64,000 bases of DNA from Schistocerca nitens (lineage: Eukaryota > Arthropoda > Insecta > Orthoptera > Acrididae). Every line of letters starts with the position of its first letter. The stretch's first letter is position 1. This document shows, piece by piece, positions 21,055-31,748 of the stretch. The DNA is taken from positions 531,359,102 to 531,423,101 of the forward strand of contig NC_064616.1 of the NCBI RefSeq assembly GCF_023898315.1, given 5' to 3'. The notes under the pieces are model-generated. The model did not search any database and had not been told where the DNA came from. It saw nothing but the letters and a program-made list of their open reading frames with translations. The translations under genes were made by a program, and so were the position numbers.

Positions 21055-22286
21055 TAATGCGCAATGTATTTCCTTGAGACAGAAAAGTTGCTGTCCATGC
21101 ATCAGCACGGCTTTAAAAAGCATCGCTACTGCGAAACGCAACTCCCCCTTTTTTCACACGATATCTTGCGAACCATGGATGAAGGGTATCAGACGGATAC
21201 CATATTCCTGACTTCCGGAAAGCGTTTGACTCGGTGCCCCACTGCAGACTCCTAACTAAGGTACGAGCATATGGGATTGGTTCCCAAGTATGTGAGTGGC
21301 TCGAATACTTCTTAAGTAATAGAACCCAGTACGTTGTCCTCGATGGTGAGTGTTCATCGGAGGTGAGGGTATCATCTGGAGTGCCCCAGGGAAGTGTGGT
21401 AGGTCCGCTGTTGTTTTCTATCTACGTAAATGATCTTTTGGATAGGGTGGATAGCAATGTGTGGCTGTTTGCTGATGATGCTGTGGTGTACGGGAAGGTG
21501 TCGTCGTTGAGTGACTGTAGAAGGATACAAGATGACTTGGACAGGATTTGTGATTGATGTAAAGAATGGCAGCTAACTCTAAATATAGATAAATGTAAAT
21601 TAATGCAGATGAATAGGAAAAATAATCCCGTAATGTTTGAATACTCCATTAGTAGTGTAGCCCTTGACACAGTCACGTCGATTAAATATTTGGGCGTAAC
21701 ATTGCAGAGCGATATGAAGTGGGACAAGCAGGTAATGGCAGTTGTGGGGAAGGCGGATAGTCGTCTTCGGTTCATTGGTAGAATTTTGGGAAGATGTGGT
21801 TCATCTGTAAAGGTGACCGCTTATAAAACACTAATACGACCTATTCTTGAGTACTGCTTGAGCGTTTGGGATCTGTATCAGGTCGGATTGAGGGAGGACA
21901 TAGAAGCAATTCAGAGGTGGGCTGCTAGATTTGTTACTGGTAGGTTTGATCATCACGCGAGTGTTGCGGATATGCTTCAGGAACTTGGGTGGGAGTCTCT
22001 AGAGGAAAGGAGGCGTTCTTTTCGTGAATCGCTACTGAGGAAATTTAGAGAACCAACATTTGAGGTTGACTGCAGTACAATTTTACTACCGCCAACTTAT
22101 ATTTCGCGGAAAGACCACAAAGATAAGATAAGAGAGATTATGGCTCGTACAGAGGCATTAGGCGGTCATTTTTCCCTCGTTCTGTTTGGGAGTGGAACAG
22201 GGAGAGAAGATGCAAGTTGTGGTACGAGATACCCTCCGCCACGCACCGTATGGTGGATTGCGGAGTATGTATGTAGATGTAGATTT
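21055..22286 (+). mobile_element. CR1/L2-type LINE, 5'-truncated, with nearly intact RT
   Basis: Same family as 3085-6640. It starts within the RT (HQHGFKKHRYCETQL) and ends in a TGTAGATG-type tail at 22286. The palm blocks are RTQYVVLDGECSSEV, SGVPQGSVVGPLLFSIY, VNDLLDRVD and LFADDAVVYG, so the FADD active site is intact. A frameshift near 21225 and a stop near 21555 break the frame. It inserted into the Tc1 half-element. No target duplication was obvious. Confidence 0.9.
21234..22190 (+). pseudogene. LINE reverse transcriptase palm, thumb and C-terminus
   Basis: Two open pieces, 21234-21557 and 21603-22355, are separated by one stop codon (after RICD). The first holds FADD. The second holds CKLMQMNRKNN, YLGVTLQSDMKW, LRFIGRILG, LIRPILEYCLSVWDLYQ and LLPPTYISRKDHKDKIREI. 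It shows the uninterrupted order of blocks, including EYC-SVWDLYQ before the GLRED block. That order reveals the displaced insertion in the copy at 3.5 kb. Confidence 0.9.
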
Positions 22287-22364
22287 ATCCATTGGGACGA
22301 TGTCCATCCCTACATGGAGTTTGTTTTTTCTCGGCATGATGGCATCTACCAGTAGGACAATACG

Positions 22365-22606
22365 TTGGTTGGTTGGTTGATATGGGAGAGGGGACCAAAC
22401 AGCGAGGTCATCAGTCCTATCTGATTAGGGAAGGATTGGGAAGGAAGTCGGCTGTGTCCTTTCAAAGGAACCATCCCAGCATTTGCCTGAAGCGATTTAG
22501 GGAAATCACGGAAAACCTAAATGAGGATGACAGGAAGCGGGTTTGAACCGTCGTCCTCCCGAATGCGAGTCCGGTGTGGTAACCACTGCGCCACTTCACT
22601 CGGTCC
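22365..22606 (-). repeat. tRNA-headed SINE (family C) with 11-bp target duplication
   Basis: The minus-strand head has GTGGCGCAGTGGTTACCAC (A-box region) and GGTTCAAACCCG (B box). The body includes GATTTCCCTAAATCGCTTC and GGATGGTTCCTTTGAAAGG. The duplication AGGACAATACG flanks it at 22354-22364 and 22607-22617. It interrupts the transposase QDN codon region of the Tc1 copy. Related copies: 44830, 48850/49716 and 54871. Confidence 0.95.
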
Positions 22607-22899
22607 AGGACAATACGACGTGTCACACAGGTCACAAGATACAAGATTCGAAGAGTACCAGGACGAGTTCACCGTACTCCCCTGGCCACCAAACTCCCCA
22701 GATTTAAACCCAATGGACAATCTATGGGACCACCTCATTCGACCATTTCGCACCATGGAGCCTCGATTGAGAAACCTATCGCAGCTGGCCACGGCACTGG
22801 AGTCGACATGGACTCCCATCCCTGTCTTAACCTTCCAGAAACCTCATAGATTCTCTTCCTGCACAAACAGTGGTTCTTCAGGCTTCTGACGGGTGGTCA

Positions 22900-23037
22900 C
22901 TTAGAACTACTTAAACCTAACTAACCTAAGGACATCACACACATACATGACCCAGGCAGGATTCGAACCTGCGACCATAGCGGTCGCATGGTTCCAGACT
23001 GAAGCGCCTAGAACCGCTCGGCCACAGCGTCCGGCAG
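22900..23037 (-). repeat. tRNA-headed SINE (family B), 3'-truncated
   Basis: Head and first half of the body only. It contains AGGATTCGAACCTGCGACC (complement of the B box) and GAACCGCTCGGCCAC. The usual GGGACTGATGACC and CCATTTTT end is missing. Confidence 0.85.
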
Positions 23038-23059
23038 ACACAGTTCTGCTGTATCATTG

Positions 23060-23400
23060 TATGAGAGTGAAATGGCGCGGCAACTGGAAACGTACTCCAA
23101 AGTTAAGTACGCAGGATAGAACGATTTTTGTGGCCAACCGCCTAAACTGCACACTGATACAGCGTGAAATTCTGGCGGTGTATGGAAAAATACAATGTCG
23201 CGTCCAGTTGTAGTGAAATGTGGCCAACAATTTGACCGAGGCCGTGCAGACGTGGGTGGTGATCGGGAAGAAAGGCCGTCGATATCGATCACAGACGACA
23301 ATATTCAGACAATAGAGGGACTTATGAGCAGCAAACATAGAGTGACTATCGCGGACATCGCTTAACAGACAAGCATCTCAGTCGGTAACCAAGGCGTGGA
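23060..23400 (+). pseudogene. mariner transposase N-terminal remnant
   Basis: Frames give REILAVYGK, then QFDRGRADVGGDRREGRPS and ITDDNIQTIEGLM with KHRVTIADI. These correspond to the paired helix-turn-helix of mariner proteins (REL..VYG, GR..VHDE.RSGRPS, R-VT-REL). Two frameshifts. The catalytic domain is absent. Confidence 0.7.
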
Positions 23401-24053
23401 TTTATGTCGTGCAAGAACTGAACGACTTGTAGAACGTTCCGATCGTTGTTTACACGGCAACGACCGTCTGTCGGATGGAGTATAAAATGTAATTCATCTG
23501 AAAATGCCACCTCTCCCCACACAGTGGACGTCCAGTTGCGGTACTGGCGTGCAGGCTCCAGCCTTCATTGCTGATGAACAGCAGTCAGCATGGATGCAGT
23601 CAGCCTGCTGCGGAGGCCCATATGCAGCAACGTTCGCTGAATGGTCGTAGGGGAGACACTGTTGGTAGCCCCTTGCTTCATCTGGATGGTCAGTTGCTCA
23701 ACAGTTGCACGGCTGTTCGCCCGTACACTTCTCCGCAGCCGTCTTTCACCCCTGTCATCTATGACCCGGAGTGCACCACAGTTGCCTTAGCGCCGGTTTT
23801 GGATAGAGCCATTTTGCCATGCACGGTACACTTTAACCACGGCAGCACGTGGACAATTAACAAACTTAGCCGTTTCCAAAATGCTTCCAACCTTGATGAT
23901 GCCCCTTTGGACGATAGATAACTTGCTCCGTTTCCACATTGCGACTGCACTGTTTTCTGCATGCCCCCGACACAGTTTTTATACCCTCCACTGATAGTGG
24001 CGCATCTGTCGTCTGTGAGTGGATGTTGCACGTTGACGTCGAACATAGGCGGT
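23400..24053 (-). pseudogene. Tc1-like element, N-terminal half
   Basis: From its end at 24053 inward, the minus strand gives a terminal repeat (23980-24053) and a start-like MWKRSKLSIVQRG (near 23930). The DNA-binding region follows (CPRAAVVKVYRAWQ; RANSRATVEQLT; TTIQRTLLHMGLRSR). It then reads WGEVAFSDELHF, where SDE carries the first catalytic aspartate, and DGRCRV. It stops there, at the boundary with the mariner piece. The missing C-terminal half of the same kind of element is on plus at 20930-22890. Confidence 0.75.
23980..24053. repeat. right arm of a 75-bp inverted repeat
   Basis: Inverted partner of 20849-20923. Confidence 0.85.
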
Positions 24054-24548
24054 GCAATTTTTGAAATTAAAAATGACTGTGTTCGAAAATGGAGTAACGT
24101 ATCTGTGTCACTTTGAAATGTAGTGCAGCATTTACTAAAATTTGCGTGGCCTCTCATAAGAATGCGTAACTTACTTTTAGAAGCCCGTCGTATACATGCT
24201 TTTACAAAAAATGTTCTTATGGAGAAGGAGGCTTTATGACCGCCATTTCCGCCTCCCACTCTGGATTACCGCCTGTATCTACATGCATCATGCATAGACA
24301 GCGTTAGTTTGAGGACGAGTGAAGTTTCCAAGTGTTTCAAGTCGTTGAACTCATATTCAGAATGAGCGGTTGTCAAGCTCCGATATGACGACACTGATTT
24401 TCCTCTTTCTGTGACTATCTTAAATCCATTAAAGGTAATGCTGTGGTAGTTGTTTTGAAGAAGACACGGCCGATCTTGGTTCAACCCCTTCCCTCCCCCA
24501 AACCCAATGTTTTTGAAGTTGTGCTTCATCCGTAATGTTCTCGGCTTC

Positions 24549-24549
<1 letters not shown>
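24054..24549. other. no recognisable feature
   Basis: No coding block or repeat recognised between the Tc1 half-element and the next SINE. Confidence 0.4.
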
Positions 24550-24585
<36 letters not shown>

Positions 24586-24722
24586 TGTGTGAATTCGTAA
24601 GGGACCAAACTGATGAGGTCATCGGTCCCTAGACTTACACACTACTTAAAGTAACTTAAACTAACTTATGCTAAGAACGACACACATACCCATGCCCGAT
24701 GGAGGACTCGAGCCGCGGAGAT
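24550..24722 (-). repeat. SINE family D with long poly-A, head incomplete
   Basis: A run of about 33 A's on the plus strand (24550-24583) abuts GTAAGGGACCAAACTGATGA and GGTCATCGGTCCCTAG, the 3' end of family D on minus. The head side has CCCGATGGAGGACTCGAGCC and then diverges. A better copy is at 43771-43944. Confidence 0.8.
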
Positions 24723-25336
24723 CTCGTCTTCGACGCGATGTAAAATCATTATCCATTTCATCTTTCTTCCCATGGAAGACTTCACAATTTCAGTTTTGAA
24801 TTCACTAATCAGACATCTTTATTAATTAAAAACTGGAACTCCATGAAATGCTCTGTTTTAAAACGTGTTGTTCTTCGAGTCAATGACATGTCAACACCTT
24901 TGGTTGCTGCTTTGAACAAGTGCATAGCTAAATATGTGGCGCCTGAACGCTGGCGCGCAAGGGAGGCAAGAAGGCGCACTGGCCGCCCATCTGTCTCCCT
25001 TGTATCTAGATTACCGAGTTTTTATTCATTACAGAATTGTCATACTTTTTTAAAATTAATTCCTGTGATCGACAGAACCGTCTGTTTAGCCAAATGTAGC
25101 ATTATGACACTGATGGTAGTTAGACAATACTATGGTAGTAACCATCTTCCCATCAGAAAATGTAAAACCTGGCCATCGATTGTACAGTGCGGACACTATT
25201 CGTTTCACCCTTCCATAATAACGAGCAGTCTGCTGTACCAGGGATCAAACAAAGACAGAAAAACAGCTGCTCTTTTGTGCATTGCTGACGTCCTTTATTG
25301 CCTTCTTCGAGGTATTGTTGTCAAGTTGGCTACGAG
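24723..25336. other. no recognisable feature
   Basis: A long open stretch on plus (24843-25535) runs through this interval and into the following SINE. It has no recognisable protein blocks, so I regard it as chance. Confidence 0.4.
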
Positions 25337-25352
25337 GCATATCCCAACTGTT

Positions 25353-25756
25353 CTTATTCTTTTGCTTGTGCCTTTATCCCGCAGTTTCGCAGGGTCAGCA
25401 AGGGTAAGATCGGATTTGGCAAGGATAATGTTAAGGGGTGGCCGGATGCCCTTCCTGCCATCACCCTGTACCCCCCAGGACGGAATTAGTGTACCCCAGC
25501 TGTCTGCGTCTAGTGTAATCCATGGAATAGTGTGAACGTGTTCAGATGTCTGCGAGTCGTGTAACTGAGGCGGAACGTGGGGACCAGCCCGGTATTCATC
25601 TAGTGGGATGTGGAAAACCGCCTAAAAACTGCATCCAGTCTGGCCGGCACACCGGCTCTCATCGTTAATCAGCCGAGCGGATTCGATCCGTGGCCGGCGC
25701 GCCAACCCGAGTCCAGGAAGCAGCGCATTAGCGCTCTCGACTAACCTGGCAGGTAA
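25353..25756 (-). repeat. tRNA-headed SINE (family E) with 16-bp target duplication
   Basis: The minus-strand head near 25745-25680 includes GGTTAGTCGAGAGCGC and a B-box-like GGATCGAATCC. The body contains ATACCGGGCTGGTCCCCAC and GGAAGGGCATCCGGCCACC, and the 3' end is an AAGCAAAAGAATAAGAA-type tail. Direct repeats GCATATCCCAACTGTT (25337-25352) and GCATATCCTAACTGTT (25757-25772) flank it with one mismatch. This defines the full-length family E element of about 404 bp. Confidence 0.9.
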
Positions 25757-25772
25757 GCATATCCTAACTGTT

Positions 25773-26779
25773 GTGGAATCAAATCCCCCTCCTAATTCGG
25801 ACGTTTGGGGGAGATGGATGGGTACCCGTAGCGTGAGAAGACGGCAGTGCAGTCAGCTTTACACTCTCTAGAGAGCACTCCAGAAGTTCCTCTACTTTCG
25901 TAAAAACGCACACTCCTGGCACACATTTTCTGATTTTATCGATTTGATTCCAGGTGATGAAGTGTGTGTAGGTAGCTACTAATATCGTAAGTTGTGTTTT
26001 GCAGATTTTTTCTAATCGTAATACCAGTTAGGTTAACTCTGCAATTTTCTACTCGTATCTGACATCTGGATGTGGTCTTATTGCCTTCCAGTATTTCTCT
26101 TACAGAAACTCCTAATAAGAAATTTAGTATGCTGTGACATATGTATTTGATAGTTTACAAATCGGCAAACCTGAGTGTAGCTTGTTCATAAGCTGCTCGA
26201 TTGTCATATATTCACATAAACACATCCCAGCAAATGGAATATAACAAGCTATGCCCCGGTATTCCTACAGACTCGTAAACCTTCATGTGCTGTAATACAC
26301 TCAGACAATCATTAAACAATTATTAAGTCCTTATCATGCTGCGACGCAGTTGTGCCTTGTAACATGAATCCAGTTCCCCAATGGTAAGGGAAACATTTGG
26401 CTTTGTCGGGTAATACACTGCATCCTAAAATGAATTTCTCCGCCTCCTTTTGCGGTAAGAATAAATATTAGGTATTTTTCAACAACAACAAAAAAAAAAA
26501 AATTAAAAATCGAGCCAAACTCAACCAGTAGTGACATGGAGCAAGAGGAAGATATAGAGAAATCATTCGCTTCAGTAGGATATCTAAGTCAAGAGCAGAA
26601 CGAAATTTTGATATTGATGTATATGCTCATAGTCGTATAATTTCTTTCCAACAAAAAACTGAAATATTGGGAAACTCCTGGAGAAATCAAACAACTACAG
26701 TTTTGAAAAGGACAATTTCTACAAAAACCGGGTCTTTCGCCATGCCTGGTTATTTCAGTATAAACCTTGGCTTGCGTAA
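25773..26779. other. no recognisable feature
   Basis: AT-rich. Open stretches at 26334-26537 and 26589-26786 on minus are not recognisable. The 3' part could be upstream hAT sequence. Confidence 0.35.
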
Positions 26780-28270
26780 TCAGCACATTTCAAAGGAGTC
26801 CTATCTAAATTTTACGATTGTTTTCACTAAAAGTGATAAGAGATAATAAGGGGCATTTATTACCACTGCATTTGTAAAACATAAAGATTTTCATGGAGCT
26901 GTACGAACTCATGCAAATTCTCAGTGGCATAAATTTTCTGATATTGATGCCAACAACTTCACATCAGAAACAGGAAGTAAACAACTTCCAGTAAATTTAC
27001 AAGTACATAACGCTGTTGTTATCACCATTGAAGAAAATAGAAAAAAATCCTTTCATTGGTATCGACGATAGCTTTTTGAGGAACAAATGACAATATCCTT
27101 CGAGGTAAATTAAGTAGAACTGGAAGCTTCCAGCATTTGTCACATTTTAGAGATGAAGCAAGATATGAAATTTTAAGAAACCAGGTGGAAATGAGCAGGA
27201 AAAATGCCAACTCTTGTTCTGCACTAACCGATAATGAAATTACTACTACCTATGGAAATATTATTATGTTAATTCTTCTGTTGGTTTCTCAATTTTGGCT
27301 GATGAAACGTCTGATATTGCCGGGATAGAGCAATTATCTCCAGGAATAAAATCTCCCGAAGACATTAATGGAGAAACAAATATCAGAGAAGAATTTTTTC
27401 GAATTGTGCCATTCATAAATTGTAGAGTAGATGGTATGTCCACTGAAATTTTTAAGGCTTGTTCAAATTGTAAACTGCAAATGGAAAAATTCACGTGGCC
27501 AAGGGCATGGTAGTTACTCTGTGAGGATAGGAAAGGAAAGAGGTGTGTAAGTGAAAATGGAAATGAGTACCCAGAAGCAATATTTGTGTACTATTCCTCT
27601 CACCGCCTTAATTTAGTGGTGCATGACTTGGTTGAATTAAGTGGCATCTATAATGTAGCCAGTACAGTAAATGCCGTACTTCAGTTTTTTCGAGAAAGTT
27701 CGGTCAGAAGAGCTGCACTGACAAATATTCCTATGCTGCGTGAAGCTCAATGGACGTAGAAATACAAAACATTCGAATATTTACAGTTAATTTTACAATA
27801 ATTGTAAACCAGCTGGAAAATATCTCTCAAGATGGCAATGCTAAATTTAAATCAAGACAGATGGCATAGCACTTGTACAAGCTTGCGCTTACTGCAAAGC
27901 TTTTGTGTCACTTCTAGTGATAAGCAAATATTCTTCAGTGCTACAATCATAGTATCAGTCTTTTTCACGCTGTTGAACTGGATTTATGCAAACTTCGGAT
28001 CTGTGAACAAGAAATAATAAATATCTTGAAACAGCATAACGAAAATTCAGTTTCAGTTTATGAAGATATATTTACAACAGCTAAAAATATGACAGAGAAG
28101 GTAAATGTGGACCTTTCCATACCAAGACAAACTAAGTAGCAGACTTACAGATAAATCTTATCTGTAACTCTCTCTAAATGAGTATTATAGACGACCAATT
28201 TTCATCCTGTATACTGATTCTTTAATTTTCGCTTTGCGACCCCGAGTTTCAGATGAGCATACAGAAAAAT
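26780..28270 (+). pseudogene. hAT-superfamily transposase remnant (ZMYM1/DUF4371-like)
   Basis: Frames in order give KHKDFHGAVRTHANSQWHKF (zinc-finger region, near 26875), a linker with IEENRKKSFHW, and SHFRDEARYEILRNQ (near 27140). Then comes FSILADETSDIAGIEQLS (27290), whose DETSD block is diagnostic of hAT proteins of this type. Later blocks are EEFFRIVPF (27390), SSHRLNLVVHDLVELSG (27600), DRWHSTCTSLRLLQSF and IPRQTK (near 28120). Many stops and frameshifts. Related host proteins exist, but the heavy decay points to an old transposon copy. I could not find its inverted ends. Confidence 0.8.
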
Positions 28271-31200
28271 TTTGTTTAATTTAATTACATCCTCAGCAAA
28301 TGAAAAATGTAAAAAAAGAAAAGAATTTGACAAAACAGCAACGAATATTAAAATTATTAAAGTATTCATAACTTCTTATCTAAAACAACACTGTGGTATG
28401 AGTTTTGGTCACAGTTACGTACCGATGTGTCAGTCATTCATATTACTGATAACATATGGTTTTTCTCTGCTACAAAAAAGGCTCTATTAACTGCTCTTTC
28501 TTTGCTTGCAATTACATGTTGAACAATCCTTCATGACTCTACGAAGAGTAAAAATGTGACTTTGTTCTACAGTGAGTGAAAACAAGTTATGTAGGTTGTG
28601 AATGCCAAGTGTTCAAGGAAGAAAAGTGACTGAAAAATCTGATTTTACTAAGTTAATCATTGATAAGTTTGTGCAACTGCGTCGAGGATTACTATTCACC
28701 TTCAAAGAGCTTTGGCTGTAATATTACATTTTGTGCATTTCCGTATCACATGTAGTACTTCATGGTTAATCTTTCCTTTGTCAGCTCCTGTTGAGAAAAA
28801 ATTAATTATTTTGTTATTTCGAGCTATAATTAGTAAGCTTTCACTTTACATGACTGAAACAGCATTTTTTGTGAATGTGAATAGATGTAGTTTTTGAAAG
28901 CAAAGCTATAGATGACAATGTATAAGCATTTTTAAGTCTGTTCTCGGTATTTCCGCTTTTTAGGAAGATTAATCAAAGGCTATTTATAACTGGTTATTTT
29001 TGTTTGTAACCAACAGTTTTCTCATTTCCGATTTTTTCCTACGTCAGATTTTTCACGTTCAGTATCAATACAACATTGTCGGTATACGAGTATAAATTGC
29101 TTTTCTAAATATTTTTCTGCTTTATTTTCTAACTTATTGATCATTTAGTTGAATACATATGAGATTTCATCATACAAGGATATAATTTTAGATAACCAAC
29201 TTCACAAGTGTGCAACATCCATAATCGTTTAAAAAATACGTGAAGGATTACTTTGAAGATCATCATGAAATCACAATTACATTTTAAATATCGAAGTATT
29301 CTACCCATAAAAAAATCAGTTCTCTGGGATATAATAAATATTTTGTCACCTATGAAACTCTCGTCTCATGAAAAGTCACGAGATTGTCCAGTCAATTTAT
29401 ATAAAACATGGTAGCTGTAAAGTAATGCATCCCCTTGAAAAATTTCTGCGGACGTCCGCGTCTCTAAATGTCCAGTAGCAGCGCGTTGTACCCACTATCA
29501 AAGGGATCTGTGCTCCATATCTTTCCGACCAAGCTGCCTTAAGTTGTCCACAGTTTGATATCCCCGCCTTGCTAATTTTAAAAGTTTTTTATGCTAACAT
29601 ACTGCATGGCTTTCTATGTCCATCTCTTCAGATTTCCATTTCCTGTAGTTGCCCTAAATTAATCCTTTCATTAGCTCATTGCCTCTTTCCTTTCCCATAT
29701 TTGTAAATCTAAGTTCTATGTGGATGGGGCTTCAGATTTGTGGCTTCATTCCCCCCTTTCCAGTTTTTGTGACATATATGAGTTGGGGTTCTGACGGCAA
29801 CGAATCAGCTCCCACTGATCCATTAAAAAGAGTACAAATAAGCAAATTTTCTTAAAAAATTCTGAGACGATGCACTTTTAGAATCTAATCATGTATGATA
29901 TTTGTTTTTGTCATTTGCTCCATATATTTGTAAAACACTTGGGTAAGACTTGCAGCTGAGAACAGCTACGGTTCAGTGACAATGGTTTATTCACACACAG
30001 CACCGATTTGGTAGAATACGGCACCAGACGTTACAGTCTATGAATTTCTAAGCGCCGCACCCATAACGCAGCGAAGCATCTTTGTGTCTTATGTTCCACT
30101 TCCTGAAATCCTACACTCGATTAACGGCCTAGTTATTTATCAGGTACCGAAAACGACTCCGGTGAATATTGTAATCGGTGTTCAGAAACAGCTGCGGACC
30201 CATGCTTCAAAGAAGTAATAGAAGTTACCTTTAGAAATTTTCTGATTCAGCATGTTACGAGAAACACTGCGACCTCGACTCGGAGAGGAACCGAAGGGTA
30301 CATAAAGACAAAAAGAAAAAGCGACAGGAATGCTGCAGGAGAGTGGAGCAATAGTACCATGTAACATCCTCCGACTGCCTTTAACAGCGCGTCTCGGTAG
30401 CGGCAGCAACTGAAAATAAATACATGTCGCTGTTAAAGAACTTCGGTTTCTGCGTGTTCGTTTATCAGAGCCCGCGTGTTCACTTATCAGAGCCACTTAT
30501 TAAAAACACGGAGGCATGGTTTTCATCATATATTTTACTAAACTATTATTTTTGTTGTTGTATTGGCTCTCTACGGTGTACTTAACAATATATTGTTATT
30601 TTTACTGCATGTTCATAATATTGTGTTCAACACATTTCGCTTTTATTGGGAAGAACCATCAATGAGGATCTGCATTGCTCCTTCAGGTGTTGCCTGGTTG
30701 CAGTTTTTACAAGTAAATTGATTTCACTGCGTCGTTAGAAATGAGACAATCACATCATACGGTTTGTTGTTGGCAAACATTTCACGCGAATGGACTGCAT
30801 TTACATATCCCGTCACTATCGATGCTTCACCTTCAACCCGTCGTCCCCACCCCTCGCGAAGTTGGTGCTTTAGGTAGGTATGAATGGTCTTCATTCGTAG
30901 CAAAAAAGGCAGACAGATACTGTAAAGATAGAACTATACAGTTCCACGGTATTTTAATAATTTTTGTAGTATCAATTTTTCTGAAATGCATGTGTCTTAA
31001 CCCAGTTGTCAGTACAATTGTTACACATGTTTGTTGTTTGGAAATGAGGTGCCCAACAATAGCTGAAACATGGTTCACAAATGGGACATTTTACAACTCT
31101 GTTATTTTAAAACATCTTAATTGGAGCATTAGATGCTGCCGCAGCAATGAATTCTATTTAGTCTCCGTGCATAACATTGCTGTTCACTCCGTTTCTTGAC
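28271..31200. other. no recognisable feature apart from one small tandem repeat
   Basis: AT-rich sequence with short open stretches. The segment 30182-30496 is less AT-rich than its surroundings and includes the tandem repeat listed separately. Confidence 0.4.
30452..30494. repeat. two-unit tandem repeat, period 22
   Basis: GCGTGTTCGTTTATCAGAGC is followed after a short gap by GCGTGTTCACTTATCAGAGC. Two units only. Confidence 0.7.
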
Positions 31201-31403
31201 TGTTTTCTCGCGTAAAGGAAAAGGATACAAAAATTGGACGCTGATTTGACTTCGTCGGTAGTTTAGCGTCCCGTCAACAGGTGGCGGTCGCGCTGCTCTC
31301 CCCACCTCAGTCGCCGACGCACTACAATGCCGTGCACATCGCTGTGCCCAGTGCTTGCTTCCTAGTGTTCCTCGCTTGAGCTGAATATCACAAAGCACCC
31401 AAA

Positions 31404-31460
31404 ATGGGTCAGGTTGACAGGCTACACGTCCCAAATGAGCTGGGCTTCCAGCACACGTTG
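31404..31460 (+). CDS. candidate first coding exon of a host gene
   Basis: An ATG in a good translational context (CCCAAAATGGG) opens 19 codons reading MGQVDRLHVPNELGFQHTL. It ends exactly at TTG|GTAAGT, a perfect 5' splice site. The roughly 170 bases upstream are visibly richer in G, C and CG dinucleotides than the surroundings, as expected for a promoter and 5' UTR, and contain an initiator-like TCAGT at 31307-31311. The next candidate exon starts at 31654 in phase. I do not recognise the protein. This is an inference from signals, not homology. Confidence 0.35.
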
Positions 31461-31653
31461 GTAAGTAAAAATATTTCCTTTCTAATGATATATCAGCCGA
31501 CGTTTTCTGCATTAAATCAATTCCTTTCTTGTCATTATCAGTGTGTATTTGTATGAGAGCGAGAAATTAGCACGAAGGGTTTGCCGCACATAATCAGATG
31601 TCTTGTTTGAGCCATATAAATCTGTGTAAGTCTCATGCATTTGAATTTTGTAG

Positions 31654-31748
31654 GCCGCGCGTCAAGAACTCGCGCGTGCGCTCACTGAGCATCTACCGGT
31701 CTTTGTTGCTGCACGTGGTGCGGCAGCGAAAATGACTGAAACATTTAG
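31654..31748 (+). CDS. candidate second exon of the same gene
   Basis: It is preceded by TTGAATTTTGTAG, a plausible 3' splice site, and is CG-rich at its start. In the phase left by the first exon it reads AARQELARALTEHLPVFVAA then RGAAAKMTETF. A possible donor follows at ACATTTAG|GTATCG. The intron would be 193 bases. Alternatively this is a 5' UTR exon with its own start at KMTETF. Function unknown. Confidence 0.3.

Larger units (their letters stand above)
20849..22890 (+). pseudogene. Tc1-like element, C-terminal half, interrupted by a LINE and a SINE
   Basis: It starts with a terminal/subterminal repeat (20849-20923), then jumps to transposase blocks DGRWPLP (near 20938) and SVMVCGM-like (near 21005). 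After the LINE it continues HPYMEFVFSRHDGIYQ (near 22310), which leads into the QDN block. After the SINE it continues EFTVLPWPPNSPDLN in shifted frame (22660-22710), with DNLWDH where the family has ENLWDH, and terminal SLPAQT. The N-terminal half of the transposase is missing from this strand. The mirror-image N-terminal half is at 23400-24053 on minus. Confidence 0.7.

Noticed and set aside
24843-25535. A 230-codon open frame on plus
   Set aside because: Its 3' half runs through the SINE at 25353-25756 on the opposite strand and no protein blocks are visible.
28312-28400. Possible LTR or retroviral piece
   Set aside because: Short lysine-rich reading only. No LTR pair, primer-binding site or protease/integrase blocks seen anywhere in the window.
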